DNA from: Gloeophyllum trabeum ATCC 11539
Lineage: Eukaryota; Basidiomycota; Agaricomycetes; Gloeophyllales; Gloeophyllaceae
Length of the DNA stretch: 64,000 bases
NCBI RefSeq assembly: GCF_000344685.1
Contig: NW_006920410.1
Span: 286,740-350,739, forward strand
Direction: 5' to 3'
Part shown: positions 9,030-20,892 of the stretch, piece after piece
How positions within the stretch are numbered: position 1 is the stretch's first letter
Layout: each line of letters begins with the position of its first letter
Notes under the pieces: generated by a model
The model's database searches: none
Seen by the model: only the letters and a program-made list of their open reading frames with translations
What the model was told of the DNA's origin: nothing
Translations under genes and position numbers: made by a program

Positions 9030-11275
9030 TCACCGAACTACCTGCTGTTCCTCCACTTCGACCTTCCCTTCCTCCTCCCTCCCCAGTGAGTCGCACCCAT
9101 CCAACTCCTCCTCCTTCCCATCCCCAGCCTCCCGTGGTTCCTCCCGGGGCTTCTCGAACAAGCTCGGCCGCCAACTATACGAATTCCAGGGCTTCACGCC
9201 CGAGCGGTACATCTCGTCCACCTGCGTCACTTCCATCACCACTGTAAGGCAGCCGTGAACTCGAAAGGCCACGCACCTCCTCTAGTCGGAGCCCCTTGGT
9301 CTCCGGTATGAACAAATACACATACCCGAACGCGAACACGAGGATCCCGCAGAATATTAGGAGTATGAGCGGGCCGATGCGCGCTGCGATGCGCGGGGCG
9401 AAGAACGAGCCCAGGAAGTTCCACACCCAATCTACCGAAACCCATCACCATCCACCCACACACAAACGATCTGAGACTCACTGGTCGCCACCGCCAGCGC
9501 GATACACCGGCTCCTTACCCGCAGCGGGAAGCTCTCGCCGACGTACACCCACGGCGCGGGCCCCCAGCTCGCGGAGAAGGCGAACACCTGCAGGACCGCG
9601 AACGCGATGAGCACGCCGCCGCCCTCTTTGTTTCGCTGCGTGGGGCGTGTGTGGGGGGCGGCGAGGGTGAAGTGCCCGACGAGCCCCGCGATGAGGGCGA
9701 ATGCAGCTTGGAGGGCTGCGCCGGTTAGGAGGGACTGTGAACGGTGAGTCGGCAGGGAGGAGGGGGAAGAGTTAGTAGAAGGAGGGAAGGGAAGAGGGGA
9801 AGAGGGGAGGGGGAGGGGGAGGCGACGTACGTTCCGCCGCCCGAAGGTCTCGATGAGGACGAGCGAGGGGAGGGTGCCGACGACGGAGACGACGCCGAGG
9901 ATGGTCTGGATCGAGTACGGCGACAAGCTGCCGGACAGCGCGTCGCGCGTGAGCCTGTGATAGTATCGTGAAAGGCAGGGCTTACGGGGCTCCCGCGCTC
10001 TGGAAGAACGTGTCGCCGTAGTAATCTGTCACGACAAGTTCGAAGTTGCTTGGAGGGGAGCTCGTGAGGATATAGATACTCGCAGTAGAAATTCTGCCCA
10101 TTAATCTGCTGTAAGCCTTGCAGCATCATCCCGTTCACCGTGCGGTACCCCAGGCGCGCATTGCGGCTGAAACACTCCGCCCAGCCGGCCCTCCCGCCCT
10201 CGTTCTCCGCCTTTATCCCGTACTGCAGCTCCGCGAGGACGTCGTCCACCAGCGCGTCGTCCGCCGGCACGCCGTTCATCTGGGCTACTACCCGCCTGGC
10301 GCGGGAGGCATACTTGGACTCGGAAGGGGAAGTGGAGGAGGAGTAGGCGAGGAAGAGGAGGTGCCGCGGGGACTCGGGGAGGAAGAACATTCCCGAGAGG
10401 AGGACGAGCCCCCAGAGGAGCTGCAGCCCGATGGGGCTGCGCCAGGAGGCGGAGCCGCGGATGGTGTGCGTGCCCTGCTCGACGACGTAGCTCGCGAGAA
10501 ACCTGTCAGGCACGGGGTCGGAGAATGCAGCAAAGAATAAGATGACATGAGACGAACCCGAAGTTGATCTGCAGCTGGTACATCACCAACATCGCGCCGC
10601 GCAGCCGGCGCGGGACCGTCTCCCCATTATAGAGTGGCACGATCGCGGACATGGCGCCCACCCCGAGGCCGGCGACGAACCTGCCGAGCACGAGCTGCGC
10701 GAGCGCCGTCCCGGTGCCCACTTGCACGGCGATGCCCGCGGTGAAGATAGCGGCCCAGATAAGGAGGGAGGGGCGTCGGCCGAGGCGGTCGGAGGTGAGG
10801 GATTGGAGGAGGGAGCCGAGGAAGGTGCTGGTGGCGGGGTTAGGGGGGGGCGGGGTTAGGGGGGGCGGGGCCGAGGGGGAAGGGAGGGGGAGGGGGCCGA
10901 AAGGGGGAAACGGGGGGAGGGAAGGGCAAGGGCTTACCCGGCAGAGATGACGGAGGTGATGATGGATTGGCGCGAGCTGGTGAGGACGCGCGCGCCGGGC
11001 GGTCCTTGGCCGAAGCGGTGGATGAAGTCGGGCATGATGAGGCAGCCCTGGTGTAGTGTTCAGTACTAATCCACTGCGGGGCTCATACGCAGGACGTACG
11101 GAGATGACGCCCATGTCGTAGCCGAAGAGAAATCCGCCTAGGGGTTTATGATTAAGGATTCGGGATTCAAGAGAAAGGGCACTAGTACTGGTGAAAACGT
11201 ACCGAAAGCAATGAACACGGCGAGCAGGATGACCTTGCCGTTCCGTAGCAGGCTCGCAGTACTACTACTAGTCAT
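9030..11275 (-). CDS. MFS hexose transporter T1 (HXT/Rgt2-like)
   Basis: Ten exons on the minus strand: 11203-11275, 11100-11137, 10938-11047, 10558-10827, 10084-10502, 9986-10025, 9831-9927, 9482-9734, 9277-9431, 9030-9221 (548 aa). A 12-TM sugar porter: GGFLFGYDMGVIS, GRRPS, RFVAGLGVGAMSAIVPLYNG, FFLPESPRHLL, QQINGQNFY and FIPETKGLRLEEV are the family signatures. It should take up hexoses across the plasma membrane; substrate not predictable. Intron sites match T2 exactly. Oddities: an 11-residue insertion after PESPRHLL in the central loop (exon 5 is 419 nt, against 386 in T2 and T3); intron 5 needs a GC donor (GCGAGT, complement 10078-10083); introns 3 and 7 are strongly purine-rich on the plus strand. 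Confidence 0.9.
10835..10932 (+). repeat. G-rich tract with GGGGTTAGGGG units inside T1 intron 3
   Basis: About 100 nt of almost pure purine contain many runs of four or more G, including two GGGGTTAGGGG blocks. On the T1 coding strand this is a C-rich tract. It has strong G-quadruplex potential and resembles interstitial telomere-type sequence (TTAGGG), although only two TTAGGG steps are present. Confidence 0.7.
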
Positions 11276-11379
11276 CTTCCAGTCGGCCGCGGGTGGACAA
11301 AGCACTGGCAGCGAATGGAGCAGCTCTCGTCGACTTCGCGTCCGATGCAAGCGAGTCCATTCTCTGCTTGTCCGCGACG

Positions 11380-11386
11380 TCTTATA
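11380..11386 (-). promoter_or_regulatory. TATA-like box of transporter T1
   Basis: TATAAGA on the minus strand about 105 bp upstream of the T1 start codon. T2 and T3 have similar boxes at 100-136 bp, which raises confidence. Confidence 0.4.
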
Positions 11387-12331
11387 CCTCGTCGCACTTT
11401 CGTCTTCCGCATTCTGGTGCTGAACTCGCGAGGAAGAGGTTATTTTGGTCGGCGGAATATCATGGGGTCTGCATGTCTGGGGTAGGGTGGACACGTCGAT
11501 TTGTGCGGCTCTCCGTGTCCGACAATCTATTCTTGCCTGCAGGTCTTATTACCCCCTGCTGTGGGTTGATAAGACACGCCGAGTGGACTTTCGATATAGC
11601 CATACGCAGTACGATATCCTGCGCTGAATACAGGGCGGTGAATCTCCTTTGTTCTAGAGTAAGCTAGAGCAAAGATTTGTTCGAGCGATAAAACGCCAAC
11701 CTTGTCAGTAGAGCGGATACAAACGGGTACCTGAAGTGATATGGATAGCTAGTGTTGTCTATTGCTTAGACGTGATACAGCTCCTGTTAACGAAAGGACA
11801 GACTCGGTCGTGCACAGCCGTCATGATCAAGACGCGTAGCACTCGATCGCGATACATGTACAGTGACGGCGAACAATCTTTCCCACCCCATAAATGGTAA
11901 TTTATTCCCATCCCTAGTAAACTCACGCCACTGTGGCATGTGCGAGGCCCTCCAGCTTAGTTTTGTTCATTGGCTCCTTACTGAATTTTGCTCTTATGAT
12001 TGTTATATTGTGTGTAAGTAAGGTCAAGGTGATACAAGCAAGAACTGAAAGTGAGGAGAAGCAGTCAAGAGGACTTGCCTTTTATGGGGTGGGAAAGATT
12101 ATTCGCCGTCACTGTAAGATCTCGATTGTGGCTGATGATGTCACTGTGCCGGAGTCTTGGCTCGTCCGGGCAGTATCCCGGCGGCCTCGTGTTGGGGGCA
12201 AAGAGGTCCGGGAAGGACCTCTTGCTGTCCAGCATCTCCGGACACCCTCCGCAGACACCGGAGACTGTAGCTGCTCAAGGATTGGAGCCGACATTCTACA
12301 GCCATCCCATAAATCTCCGCCACCACCAGCA
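11387..12331. other. Intergenic between T1 and inositol monophosphatase
   Basis: Divergent promoter interval. An open frame beginning at 11933 runs into the phosphatase first exon, but homology starts only after 12332, so its upstream part is regarded as leader or untranslated. Confidence 0.5.
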
Positions 12332-13726
12332 ATGGCGCACGAAACGCCCGTCGTCACGCCGTCCGACCTGCGCGACATCCTCGGCTTCACCACCGCCCTC
12401 GCGCGCAGGGCCGGCGCGCTCATCCTCGAGGGCTCCCGCGCCATCCACGCCCCGGAGGCCAAGGACGTCGGCGAGAAGAAGAACTCGGTAGATCTGGTCA
12501 CCGAGTACGACGTCAAGGTCGAGGAGCTCGTCAGGCGCGAGATCCAGCAGACGTATCCGGACTTTAAGTTGTGAGCGCGGCCTCGGGGTGTATGTTGGAT
12601 TTGGCGGGAACTGGAACTGACCGTGGATGGAATAGTATCGGAGAAGAGTCGTACGTCGCGGGGCAGAACGAGCTCACCGACGACCCGACCTTCTGCGTCG
12701 ACCCCATCGGTGCGCCCGCTCCTTCGCCTCTCCCTCCCGGCTGATCTCTCGCCAACCAGACGGCACGACGAACTTTGTCCACGGCTTCCCCTTTGTGTGC
12801 ATCTCTATCGGGCTCATCTACCACAAACGCCCCGCCCTCGGCGTCATCTACAACCCCTTCCTCGACCAGCTCGTGCGTCCTGTCCCCCTCCCCTCCCCTC
12901 CCACTCACCTATTACCACAATACCAGTACACAGGCATCCGCGGCCAAGGCTCGCACCTGCACACCTCCTCGGGCACCCTAAAACTCCCGCTCTCCCCGCC
13001 CCGGCCCCTCCCCTCGCTCTCGCAGGCGCTCATCGCCATCGAGTGGGGGTCCGACCGCACGCTGCCCGTCCTCGGCGCCAAGGCCGACTCTTTCCTCAAG
13101 CTCGCGGGCGACCCGAGCCCGGACGCGAGCAAGGGCGGGAAGGGCGCCGCGGTGCAGGGCGGGAGGATGGCGCATTCCCTCAGGAGCGTGGGCAGCGCGG
13201 CGCTGAATTTCGCGTTGGTCGCGCAGGGCGGGCTGGATGTGTATTGGTGAGTGGTGGTGCGTGTGCTGTTTATTCGGAAGCTGACGGTAGCGCAGGGAGA
13301 TTGGGTGCTGGTACGCATATATTTATTATTATATTTAGCTGTGGTTCAGTACGTCCACACTAATTATATCATCCTAGGCCATGGGACATCTGCGTGAGTA
13401 CGCCCACTTGCGGCTTCCCTTGACCGATTTGTATGTTTTCAATATACAGGCAGGCACCGTCATCGCGCAAGAAGCCGGCTGCCTCGTCAGCGGCTCCTCC
13501 AAGTGCGCGCACACGGGCGACGTCGCGGAGGAGATCCTCACCGGGCGCAAGTACATCGTCGTGCGCGCCATCGCGGACACCGAGGTGCGTTTGGTTCTCC
13601 GTTTTCTGTTGTCTGTGTAGGACTGATGGGTGTGTGGTGGGGGTGTAGAAGGAGAAGGGGAGCGATGCGCAGCGGAGGCTAATTAGGGAGTTTTATGAGA
13701 CTGTTGCGGAGCCGGATCCGTTGTAG
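12332..13726 (+). CDS. Inositol monophosphatase family phosphatase
   Basis: Eight exons: 12332-12570, 12636-12709, 12760-12872, 12927-13246, 13296-13310, 13378-13393, 13450-13584, 13649-13726 (329 aa). It shows the Li+-sensitive phosphatase motifs in order: the metal-binding IGEES, motif A VDPIDGTTNFVHGFPF, and motif B WPWDICAGTVIA. It should hydrolyse inositol monophosphates to inositol, feeding phosphoinositide synthesis. Exons 5 and 6 are microexons of 15 and 16 nt that together encode WEIGCWPWDIC, that is, most of the active-site motif B. Relative to bacterial IMPases there is a low-complexity insertion around residues 145-215 (proline- and glycine-rich). The start ATG is the first that precedes family-like sequence. 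Confidence 0.9.
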
Positions 13727-14078
13727 GGAAATTACCCTTGGAATAGGAAGGAGAAGAGAGAGAAAAGAAGTAGGAGAAGGGAGATGGAGTGTATTACTAG
13801 ACACGCCCTCAGATGGCGCATACGTGCCCTCACGCCTGGCTTTTCGAGTCAAATATGTTACTTCTTCAGTGCACGCAGACGAGGACATTGGATTTGTGGC
13901 AAATTGTGGCAACGCACGCCACAGTCCTAATAACGACCGTGAGTAGCGCAAGTCTACGCTTTCCCACGGGACGCGACGCGCGTACCCAGACATGAATGAG
14001 TCCATTTAGCACTTGTAACGGTACCGGTACTCGTCATCCTCTCTAGTTCTCCTTCGTTCTCCCAGCTTTTCTGACGAC
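13727..14078. other. Intergenic, no gene recognised
   Basis: Short tandem interval between inositol monophosphatase and proteasome alpha5. Only the presumed terminator and promoter lie here; no distinct motif was seen. Confidence 0.5.
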
Positions 14079-15152
14079 ATGTTCTTGACGCGTTCGGAGT
14101 ACGGTGTGTTTGCTGCTTAGTACTTGTCTGGCTCGGCGCTGACTTGCACTTGGAGATCGGGGTGTTAACACGTTCTCGCCAGAGGGACGGTTATTCCAAG
14201 GTGTGCGGTATTGCTAGTTGCTGGTATCAAAGCTTACAGCGACCCACCAGTCGAGTACGCCATCGAGGCAATCAAAGTGCGTCTACCCCCCTTCCGCGCC
14301 CAGCAGCACCCTCACCCTCCCCCCAGCTCGGCTCCACCACCGTCGGCGTGCGCACGCCCGCGGGCGTCGTCCTCGGCGTCGAGAAGCGCGTGCAATCGCC
14401 CCTCCTCGAGTCCGCCTCCATCGAGAAGATCATGGAAATCGACGCGCACCTGGGCTGCGCGATGTCCGGGCTCACCGCGGACGCACGCACGATGGTCGAC
14501 CACGCGCGCGTGACGGCGCAGAACCACGCGTTCACGTACGATGAGCGCATCCGCGTGGAGAGCGCGACGCAGGCGGTGTGCGATCTCGCGCTGCGGTTCG
14601 GGGAGAGCGTGCACGACGAGGAGGCGATGATGAGCCGCCCGTTCGGGGTCGCGCTGCTGATTGCGGGCGTGGACGAGCAGGGGCCGCAGCTGTGCGTGAT
14701 AGTCTTGATGGGCTCGACTGACTGGGCTGGGCTGGACTGGCGCGGCTGATGGCGCGGTTGTAGGTTCCATACGGATCCGTCGGGGACGTTCATGCGGTAC
14801 GAGGCGAAGGCGATCGGGTCGGGCTCGGAGGCGGCGCAGAGTGAGCTGCAGGACAAGTGGCACAAGGTCCGCGCCCACACCCCTTCGACTGAGCGACACT
14901 GCTAATTTCTGCTGCTGGTGTAGCAAATGACGCTCCGGGAAGCGCATATCCTGACGCTGCGCGTGCTGAAGCAGGTGATGGAGGAGAAGCTGGACCAGCA
15001 CAACGTGCAGCTGGCGCAGGTGCGTTCGTCTTGTGGGTGTGGTGTGGTGTGTGCACTGTGAGTGTTGACTTCGGGATGCACAGGTTACACCGGAGAAGGG
15101 GTTCGAGATCCTGGACGAAGTGAGACTAAAAGAGCTTGTTGACGACATGTAA
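14079..15152 (+). CDS. PUP2: 20S proteasome subunit alpha5
   Basis: Seven exons: 14079-14103, 14156-14200, 14251-14276, 14327-14691, 14764-14866, 14924-15019, 15084-15152 (242 aa, the normal alpha5 length). It begins MFLTRSEY, spliced to [20 protein letters not shown], the alpha-ring N-terminal signature that gates the pore. It continues with [26 protein letters not shown] and [13 protein letters not shown]. It has no catalytic threonine, as expected for alpha subunits. The first three exons are very short (25, 45 and 26 nt). It is a core component of the ubiquitin-proteasome system. Confidence 0.95.
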
Positions 15153-17058
15153 TTTTACGATATCGCGTGCATGGACTGATTCTATTTTGCACTTGCTGGC
15201 TGACCATCTTGATACCTTCGTGAGGACACTCCGAGTCGAGTCGAGCCTCATGCTCATATGTCATGTGGGAAAGGCGAACCCCCTCGTCCATCCGCAGTCG
15301 CAGTCAGTCCCGTTCCACATCCATCCTCCTCAGCTGAAGTACTGGCGCCGAAGAGCTCTATTCCGAGTCAGATACTCACCCCCTCCCAGGCTTACTTGGT
15401 ACCCCCTCGAAGATGGGATCACCCCGCCCGGCGTTCTATCACCACTACATTGACAGGATACGAAATTGCGCGAGCGTCGCGGGTAGCGACAGACTAACTG
15501 ACACGGGCGCGATACTGGTGGATTTTCCCGAAGAGCGTGCCTGGCGCTCCCAATTCGAAGCATCTTGATCATGATGGTTTTTCTGGAACATGGAGAAGAC
15601 GAGGAGAACACCGCGCTGGCTGACATGGTCGGTACGGCCGGAGTTGGATGCATGTCCGTTTTCCGCTGACCGCGTTCTTATATTGTAGGGCGCTTCGTCA
15701 TGATACATTGGTCTGCAGAAGAAGTGCGACACTCGTTTAATCATATCATCGGAGGGATCGAGGATGGACATTTCCTTCTCGTGCCTGGGAAGCTACTGCG
15801 CAACGGGTCTTTGCGTGACTACGAAAGAGCTGAGCCCTGCGCAGCAGTTGGCACCCCTGGCAGTGCTTTTGTGGGCCGCGTCTTTGCGCACTGAGGTGAC
15901 GTCTCTTCCTGGGCGTTAGTTTGATGAGGAGATGCCCGTACCATGAAGTTCAGGTCGAGTTCCCCTCTCCAACAGCGGCGACAGCCACTGGGCCGCAGGA
16001 CCGCGGCTCAGCTCATCATGCATCACGTCGGGATACACTGGCGTTTACTTTTAGGAGAGAACAGTGCGCCGAGTCATCGACTCCCGTCGGGCATATAATG
16101 GAACGCCGTGCTTACATAGGCTGCAAATCGCCTCTGCCTTCGAGTTGAATCTGCTTCCGCGACTCCTGATGCTGGTGCCCTGGTACCTGCATCAGGGAAT
16201 CCGTGCACTAGACGTGAGGGTATCGGCGCTGCGCGGCACGCCAGGATCCGATTCCCGTTCCAGAATATGCTTAAATTCACTTTGACTCTCTGGAGCCAGT
16301 CTCCACAACAGTTTACATACAAAGCCTGAACCATAAAATCTGTATCTATGATGCGGTGTTCTCCCTCTTTGCAGCTTTTCCCTCCCAACCGCCAGACTGC
16401 GCCTGGACGTAGCGTAACCACTTCTTGACGATTGTCGTGAAGTAAAGAAGGCAGCTTGAACCAGAGGATATCCCGATCGATGCTCGAGCGGAATGATTGC
16501 GCGCAGTAACCATCTTGGGCACACCCTGGCATAGGCGGCTCCTTCACAGCGCAAGCTTGTATCAACTGCCACATCATTACGGGGACAACAACCGGGAGTG
16601 AGGGAAGAGCGAGATGACGACCGAGACCCCCATTGCCCTTTAAACTCAGAAAGAAGATAAAACTTTATCATGACCTAAATCGAGAGGGAACGATCGATCG
16701 CCTACTTCAACCTTGTAGAAAGGAGTCCCGTCCAAACCGCTGAGAAAGGCATTAGCCCCTGCGGTCAGGCACAATTGCCACGTGTTCCTACACCCCCATA
16801 GCGAAATGATAACCGATTCTCAGGGAATCGGAACGCGGATCTTTGCCGCGGCCGATTTGTCTCCGGCCAGCGCTTGCGCGTGCACCGGGAGGGGGTATGT
16901 TCGTACATAAGTTATGTCAGAAGGTGGCGGTCAAGGGAGACGCGTAGGGGTCGTCGCCGTAAAGCATACGACCCGTGATCATGACTGACTTTCTGTCTGC
17001 GAATCTGACTGAACGTACAACGCTTCTTTGCTACTTCTCTAACCCCAAGTTTCTGCCC
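15153..17058. other. Intergenic, 1.9 kb, no gene recognised
   Basis: Several 60-170 codon frames occur on both strands (for example complement 16074-16671), but none gives a recognisable motif or a credible exon set. No tRNA cloverleaf was seen. Confidence 0.5.
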
Positions 17059-17845
17059 TTACTTCAAGCTAAGGCAGGGATTTCCAGATAAGCATGGGTG
17101 TTTGACAGATAAGAGTCAGTCGTTATAGAGGAGGGAGCGACAAAGCAAGCGCACCTGGCGATGCACTCGATCTCGAAGAGGACGTCCTTGGGGAGGCGCG
17201 CGACCTCGACGCAGGAGCGCGCGGGCTTGTGCGCGCCGAAAAAGTCGGCGTAGATCGCGTTGACGGTGGCGAAGTCGTCCATGCTCTTCAGGAACACCTG
17301 CCGACATCCGCCGCGATCAGCGCGCCGCCGCTCTGCGTTCCAGACCTCGAGCACGCACCGTGGTCTTGACTATCTTCCCGACCTCGCTCCCGCTAGCCTC
17401 CACGACGGCGCGGAGGTTCGCGAGCGCCTGGCGCGTCTGCGGCTCGATCCCGCCGGGGACGACGGCGCCGGACTGGGGGTCGAAGGGGACGCACCCCGAG
17501 ACGAAGACGAGGTCGCCGAGCGTGATGCCCTGCGAGTAGGGCCCGATGGCGGCGGGGGCGTCTATGTGGGCAGGGTTAGCGCGCGCGGTACTTTCGATGG
17601 AATGGGGGGAAGGTGTTTCATGATGATGCTAGGAGATATGTACTTTGCGTGGAGACGATGGAGAGCGAGGGGTGCGTGCGGGTGCCAGTGCTGGAGGACA
17701 TGCTTCTCCGTATGGCGGGTGTTGCGGGCGAGCTAGGCTGAATATGCAATCCGGCGCTCGTGCTGCGAAGGTTTCTAGAAAGAGCGGGGAAAGGCGATAG
17801 AAGGATGCGTGGACGGAGCTTGACAATGGACAATCGGGATGGCAT
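17059..17845 (-). CDS. MMF1: RidA/YjgF/UK114-family imine deaminase, probably mitochondrial
   Basis: Four exons on the minus strand: 17644-17845, 17359-17561, 17155-17297, 17059-17068 (185 aa). The core reads [50 protein letters not shown], and [20 protein letters not shown]. This is the RidA fold, including the conserved Arg that binds imine substrates. RidA hydrolyses reactive enamine/imine intermediates of amino-acid metabolism. Two in-frame ATGs exist. The upstream one (complement 17843-17845) adds a basic, acidic-free leader ending IRRSM, which looks like a mitochondrial presequence. The downstream one (complement 17699-17701) would give a cytosolic form. The last exon (10 nt, encoding the end of ...SLK) is less certain. 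Confidence 0.85.
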
Positions 17846-18584
17846 CGCTGTGGTATTATCTTGTGGGCACCTTCCTTTGGAATATGTACTTGCGATATGA
17901 ATCCGGACTGCTCAGTGCTCCCGGGCGTGACCAGACGCTTAATTCATTACGGTATGTACGGGAACCTTGTCAGGCTCAGGGCAATGTGTTACCTGTATCT
18001 ATGAACAGACGGTGACTACATATCGATATTACACACGTATGCAGAAGGATCATCCGACGGACAGGGTGCCCACGTCCAACGAAGTTCCACATGCTAGGTA
18101 AGAATGGGATTACCACGGGTGCCAGCTACAGGGCTTCTGGATTGCAGCAGTGGAACGCTGGCGGCACGGACGCTCCTTGGCCCGGCGCGCACATACGCCC
18201 GGCTCTGCATGCCAGGCCAGTTCGGGACGGAATCTTCGCCAGGGAATGTGGCCGACAGCACGCGAGATCAGCCCACCGAGTCGGGAAGCAGGGCGCGCAA
18301 GTCAGCTGGGGAGCTCGAGCGAAATTTAAATGCCACGCACTGGCAGAGACAAGGAGGCGCTCAGAGTCACGGAGTCGGCGTATGTTGGTGGCGCTGAGAA
18401 CCCATTCGGGAGTTATCAGCCACCCGCTGTTCCTGATACTCGCCCCCGGTTTCTGGACGCGAACAGATATGCATACACGTGAGAAGAGAAGCCGCAGAGC
18501 GCTGAAGGAAGACCGCCGCCGCCTGCACACAGCGGGAGTTGCACCATTTATAGAGCAGAAAAAATGTTGGTCAAGAGTGATATT
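17846..18584. other. Intergenic, no gene recognised
   Basis: GC-rich spacer on the 5' side of the RidA gene. A 183-codon plus frame at 18091-18642 gives no recognisable protein and runs into AT-rich sequence. Confidence 0.45.
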
Positions 18585-18687
18585 AGAGCATATTCGGTGT
18601 GGTAATTACTACGGGTGGAGCTCCCAAGTAAGGGAATTTTGATGGATTTAAGCAACCCCATTGGCCCCACCACAGCAAATATGCTCT
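18585..18687. repeat. Short hairpin element with 10-bp terminal inverted repeats
   Basis: A 103-bp interval begins AGAGCATATT and ends AATATGCTCT. Just inside each end are the related blocks GGTGTGG (left) and CCACCACAG (right). It looks like a tiny MITE or foldback element at the edge of the AT-rich island. A possible ATT duplication flanks it. Confidence 0.5.
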
Positions 18688-19789
18688 ATTGGAGAAATGA
18701 TATTTACTAATGCATTCCACTAACATTGGTATGAACCTCTTTTCCTGTGCTCAAAAGTGAACCCAACAGATTATTTTTGGCATTGGCTATCCAGAATGCA
18801 GGGAGTAACCACAATACTGCACATTCCCCATACATTTTTACGCTCTTCAAAATATTCTATTTTAATGCTGGGGATAGCTATTTCTTGGCAGTGCTTGAGT
18901 TTTTAAAAATATCATATTTCCTCAGTAAATAAAGAAATTGGAGAATATAAGATACTAGTGAGCTTTGGCAGCTGGTGCCATACAAAGACTTATACATACT
19001 ATTTTGAGGCTGGAGGACAGGTTATATTTTGACACCTCAGAGATATGTCTGTAAATATAACTCACCCTTTTGACCAACATTTTCCCACCTCATAAATGGT
19101 GCAAGTCCCCCAATAGAAACTGATGGGCATCTGGGCTGTCGGTGAGCGTGACATTCACTTCGGGAGTTGCACTCTTTTGCACTAGCAAAAGATTGTATAG
19201 TAGGGATACATGAAAGATTAGCTTTTGTAAATGATTCTGGGGCCCACAAAAGATAATCTTTATCAAGAATTTTGAAGCTTGTAATATATATTTTCTATTT
19301 TATTGCCTGTCTAAACCACACAAAAGGTATACTTATAGCCACAGACAATCATATACAGAAAGGTTCATTGGAAATGAAAATAGGAAATCTTGCAGCCCGT
19401 CCAAGCAGTTTGCAAGTTATAGTCTTTAGGGCTGGGCAAAAGGTGTATGAAAGGGAATCTGATCACAGCACACGATAGATTATTTTTTGTGAGCCCCCTG
19501 TAATCATGGTGATTACTATGGTTGCCGTATTTGGTATCAGAGGTGCTATATCGAGATGCTATGGCTGAAGTTGATGCTTCCGCGTCATTGTGAAATGGTT
19601 CATGTTTCCGTTGCGCATCCTTTAAAGGCAGCAACTCTGCTCGTGCTTGGATTATTTCCTCTTGCTCCCACTCTGTAACTGTCCTATATTCATTCGAGAA
19701 TATACTGAGGTCTACATTCTGTTTGAGTATCTAAGTCGACTACTGGCTACTTTTGGCTAGTGAGGCCAATGACCTTTCACCTGATGTTG
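18688..19789. other. AT-rich island without genes
   Basis: Base composition drops sharply compared with the flanking GC-rich genes. Frames are short and unrelated. Probably old transposon sequence or an insertion; nothing coding is recognisable. Confidence 0.5.
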
Positions 19790-20150
19790 TTGGCAGTGCT
19801 GTGCCACCCTGCCATGCCAGCTGCCGGCAGTGGCAATGCCGGCTGGCAGACCCAAAGGGCTGTGGCAGGACGTGGCAGGAAATCAAGAAAATACCAAAAT
19901 TCATTCAGTTTTTACTGTTACATAAAAAATTCGGCATATTATCTTGATTGCTCATACCACTAGTTCAGAGGTTTTTAAATCGCCTCAGAGGCTCATGGAG
20001 AATGAATTGAGTGTAGTCGAGGTCCATACCATGGGTCTCCAGCCGGTTCAGGATGGATGTCCCACGATATGTTGCCACCTCCCTGCCACCCGGCAAAATT
20101 GGCAGTTGCCGGCAAGCCGGCAGCTGGCAGGGCTCCGGAGTGGCTGCCAT
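19790..20150. mobile_element. Candidate non-autonomous element with GCCGGC-rich inverted ends
   Basis: Two GC-rich blocks (about 19792-19880 and 20070-20150) are embedded in AT-rich DNA. TGCCAGCTGCCGGC at 19815-19828 recurs inverted at 20116-20129, and each block also carries internal GCCGGC hairpins and GGCAG/CTGCC steps. The arrangement resembles the two ends of a MITE of about 360 bp. No transposase is present. Confidence 0.45.
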
Positions 20151-20892
20151 ACACACTACTTTCACCCCAGAATCATGTACAAAAGCCAATATTTGCAAGG
20201 CCCAACGACTTTTGATCCATAATGGGGAGCTGCTGATCCAGAAGATTTAGGATTACCTACCTAATCCGGTAGCCCTTGCTCCACCCGTCCTGCGAAGTGC
20301 TCATTAAAACTCATATTTCTTGTTCCCTTGCCCTCATTCTTCTTCAACGAGCCTCTGCAGATACCTACGATATGTCTCCTACAAGTTTTGTGGCAGTCGG
20401 AGGTGATATATAGGAAACCCGCTCTTCGGTAAGCGAGCGTGCCGCACTGATCCGTGAGCCTTTCAGAAAAGTGGAGCCTCTCGTGCCGCAAAGCTTTGGG
20501 CCTTGCAAATACGCGCTATTTTATCACGGGCCCTGGGACGTTCCCTGGCGACGGTGCCTGAGTTTATTGCATTTGTGGCGTCCGCCTTGTGCGACGGGCG
20601 GGCTTCGGACGGGAGATGCCGCCGCCGGCAACTTGTTTAGTCGCGCTAGGCCCGAAAAGGTAACTACTGGTCGGCGCTGAATGGACATCGAGTCTTCGTA
20701 GAGACCGCCTTTCTCGAGCGAACGTTCTCAAACTCTCCTGCCGCCTCCCTTTCGCGTCGCTCGCCTCCTGCCTCCGTCCTCCACGGTCCTTTTTTGCTGC
20801 TCCCGCCGTCGTGGCCGTCGCAATTGTCCATCCTGGCGCCCTCAAATATACTCTCGCGTTCCTCGTACCCGTCGCAGGTCTACGATGTTAAT
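20151..20892. other. Promoter side of the G-alpha gene
   Basis: Composition changes back from AT-rich to GC-rich at about 20480. No other gene is recognised. Frames open in 20564-20880 encode no known motif. Confidence 0.45.

Noticed and set aside
14312..15148. 278-codon minus frame
   Set aside because: Shadow of proteasome alpha5; the plus strand has the conserved protein.
16074..16671. Overlapping minus frames of about 160 codons
   Set aside because: Neither frame has recognisable domains; amino-acid composition looks random.
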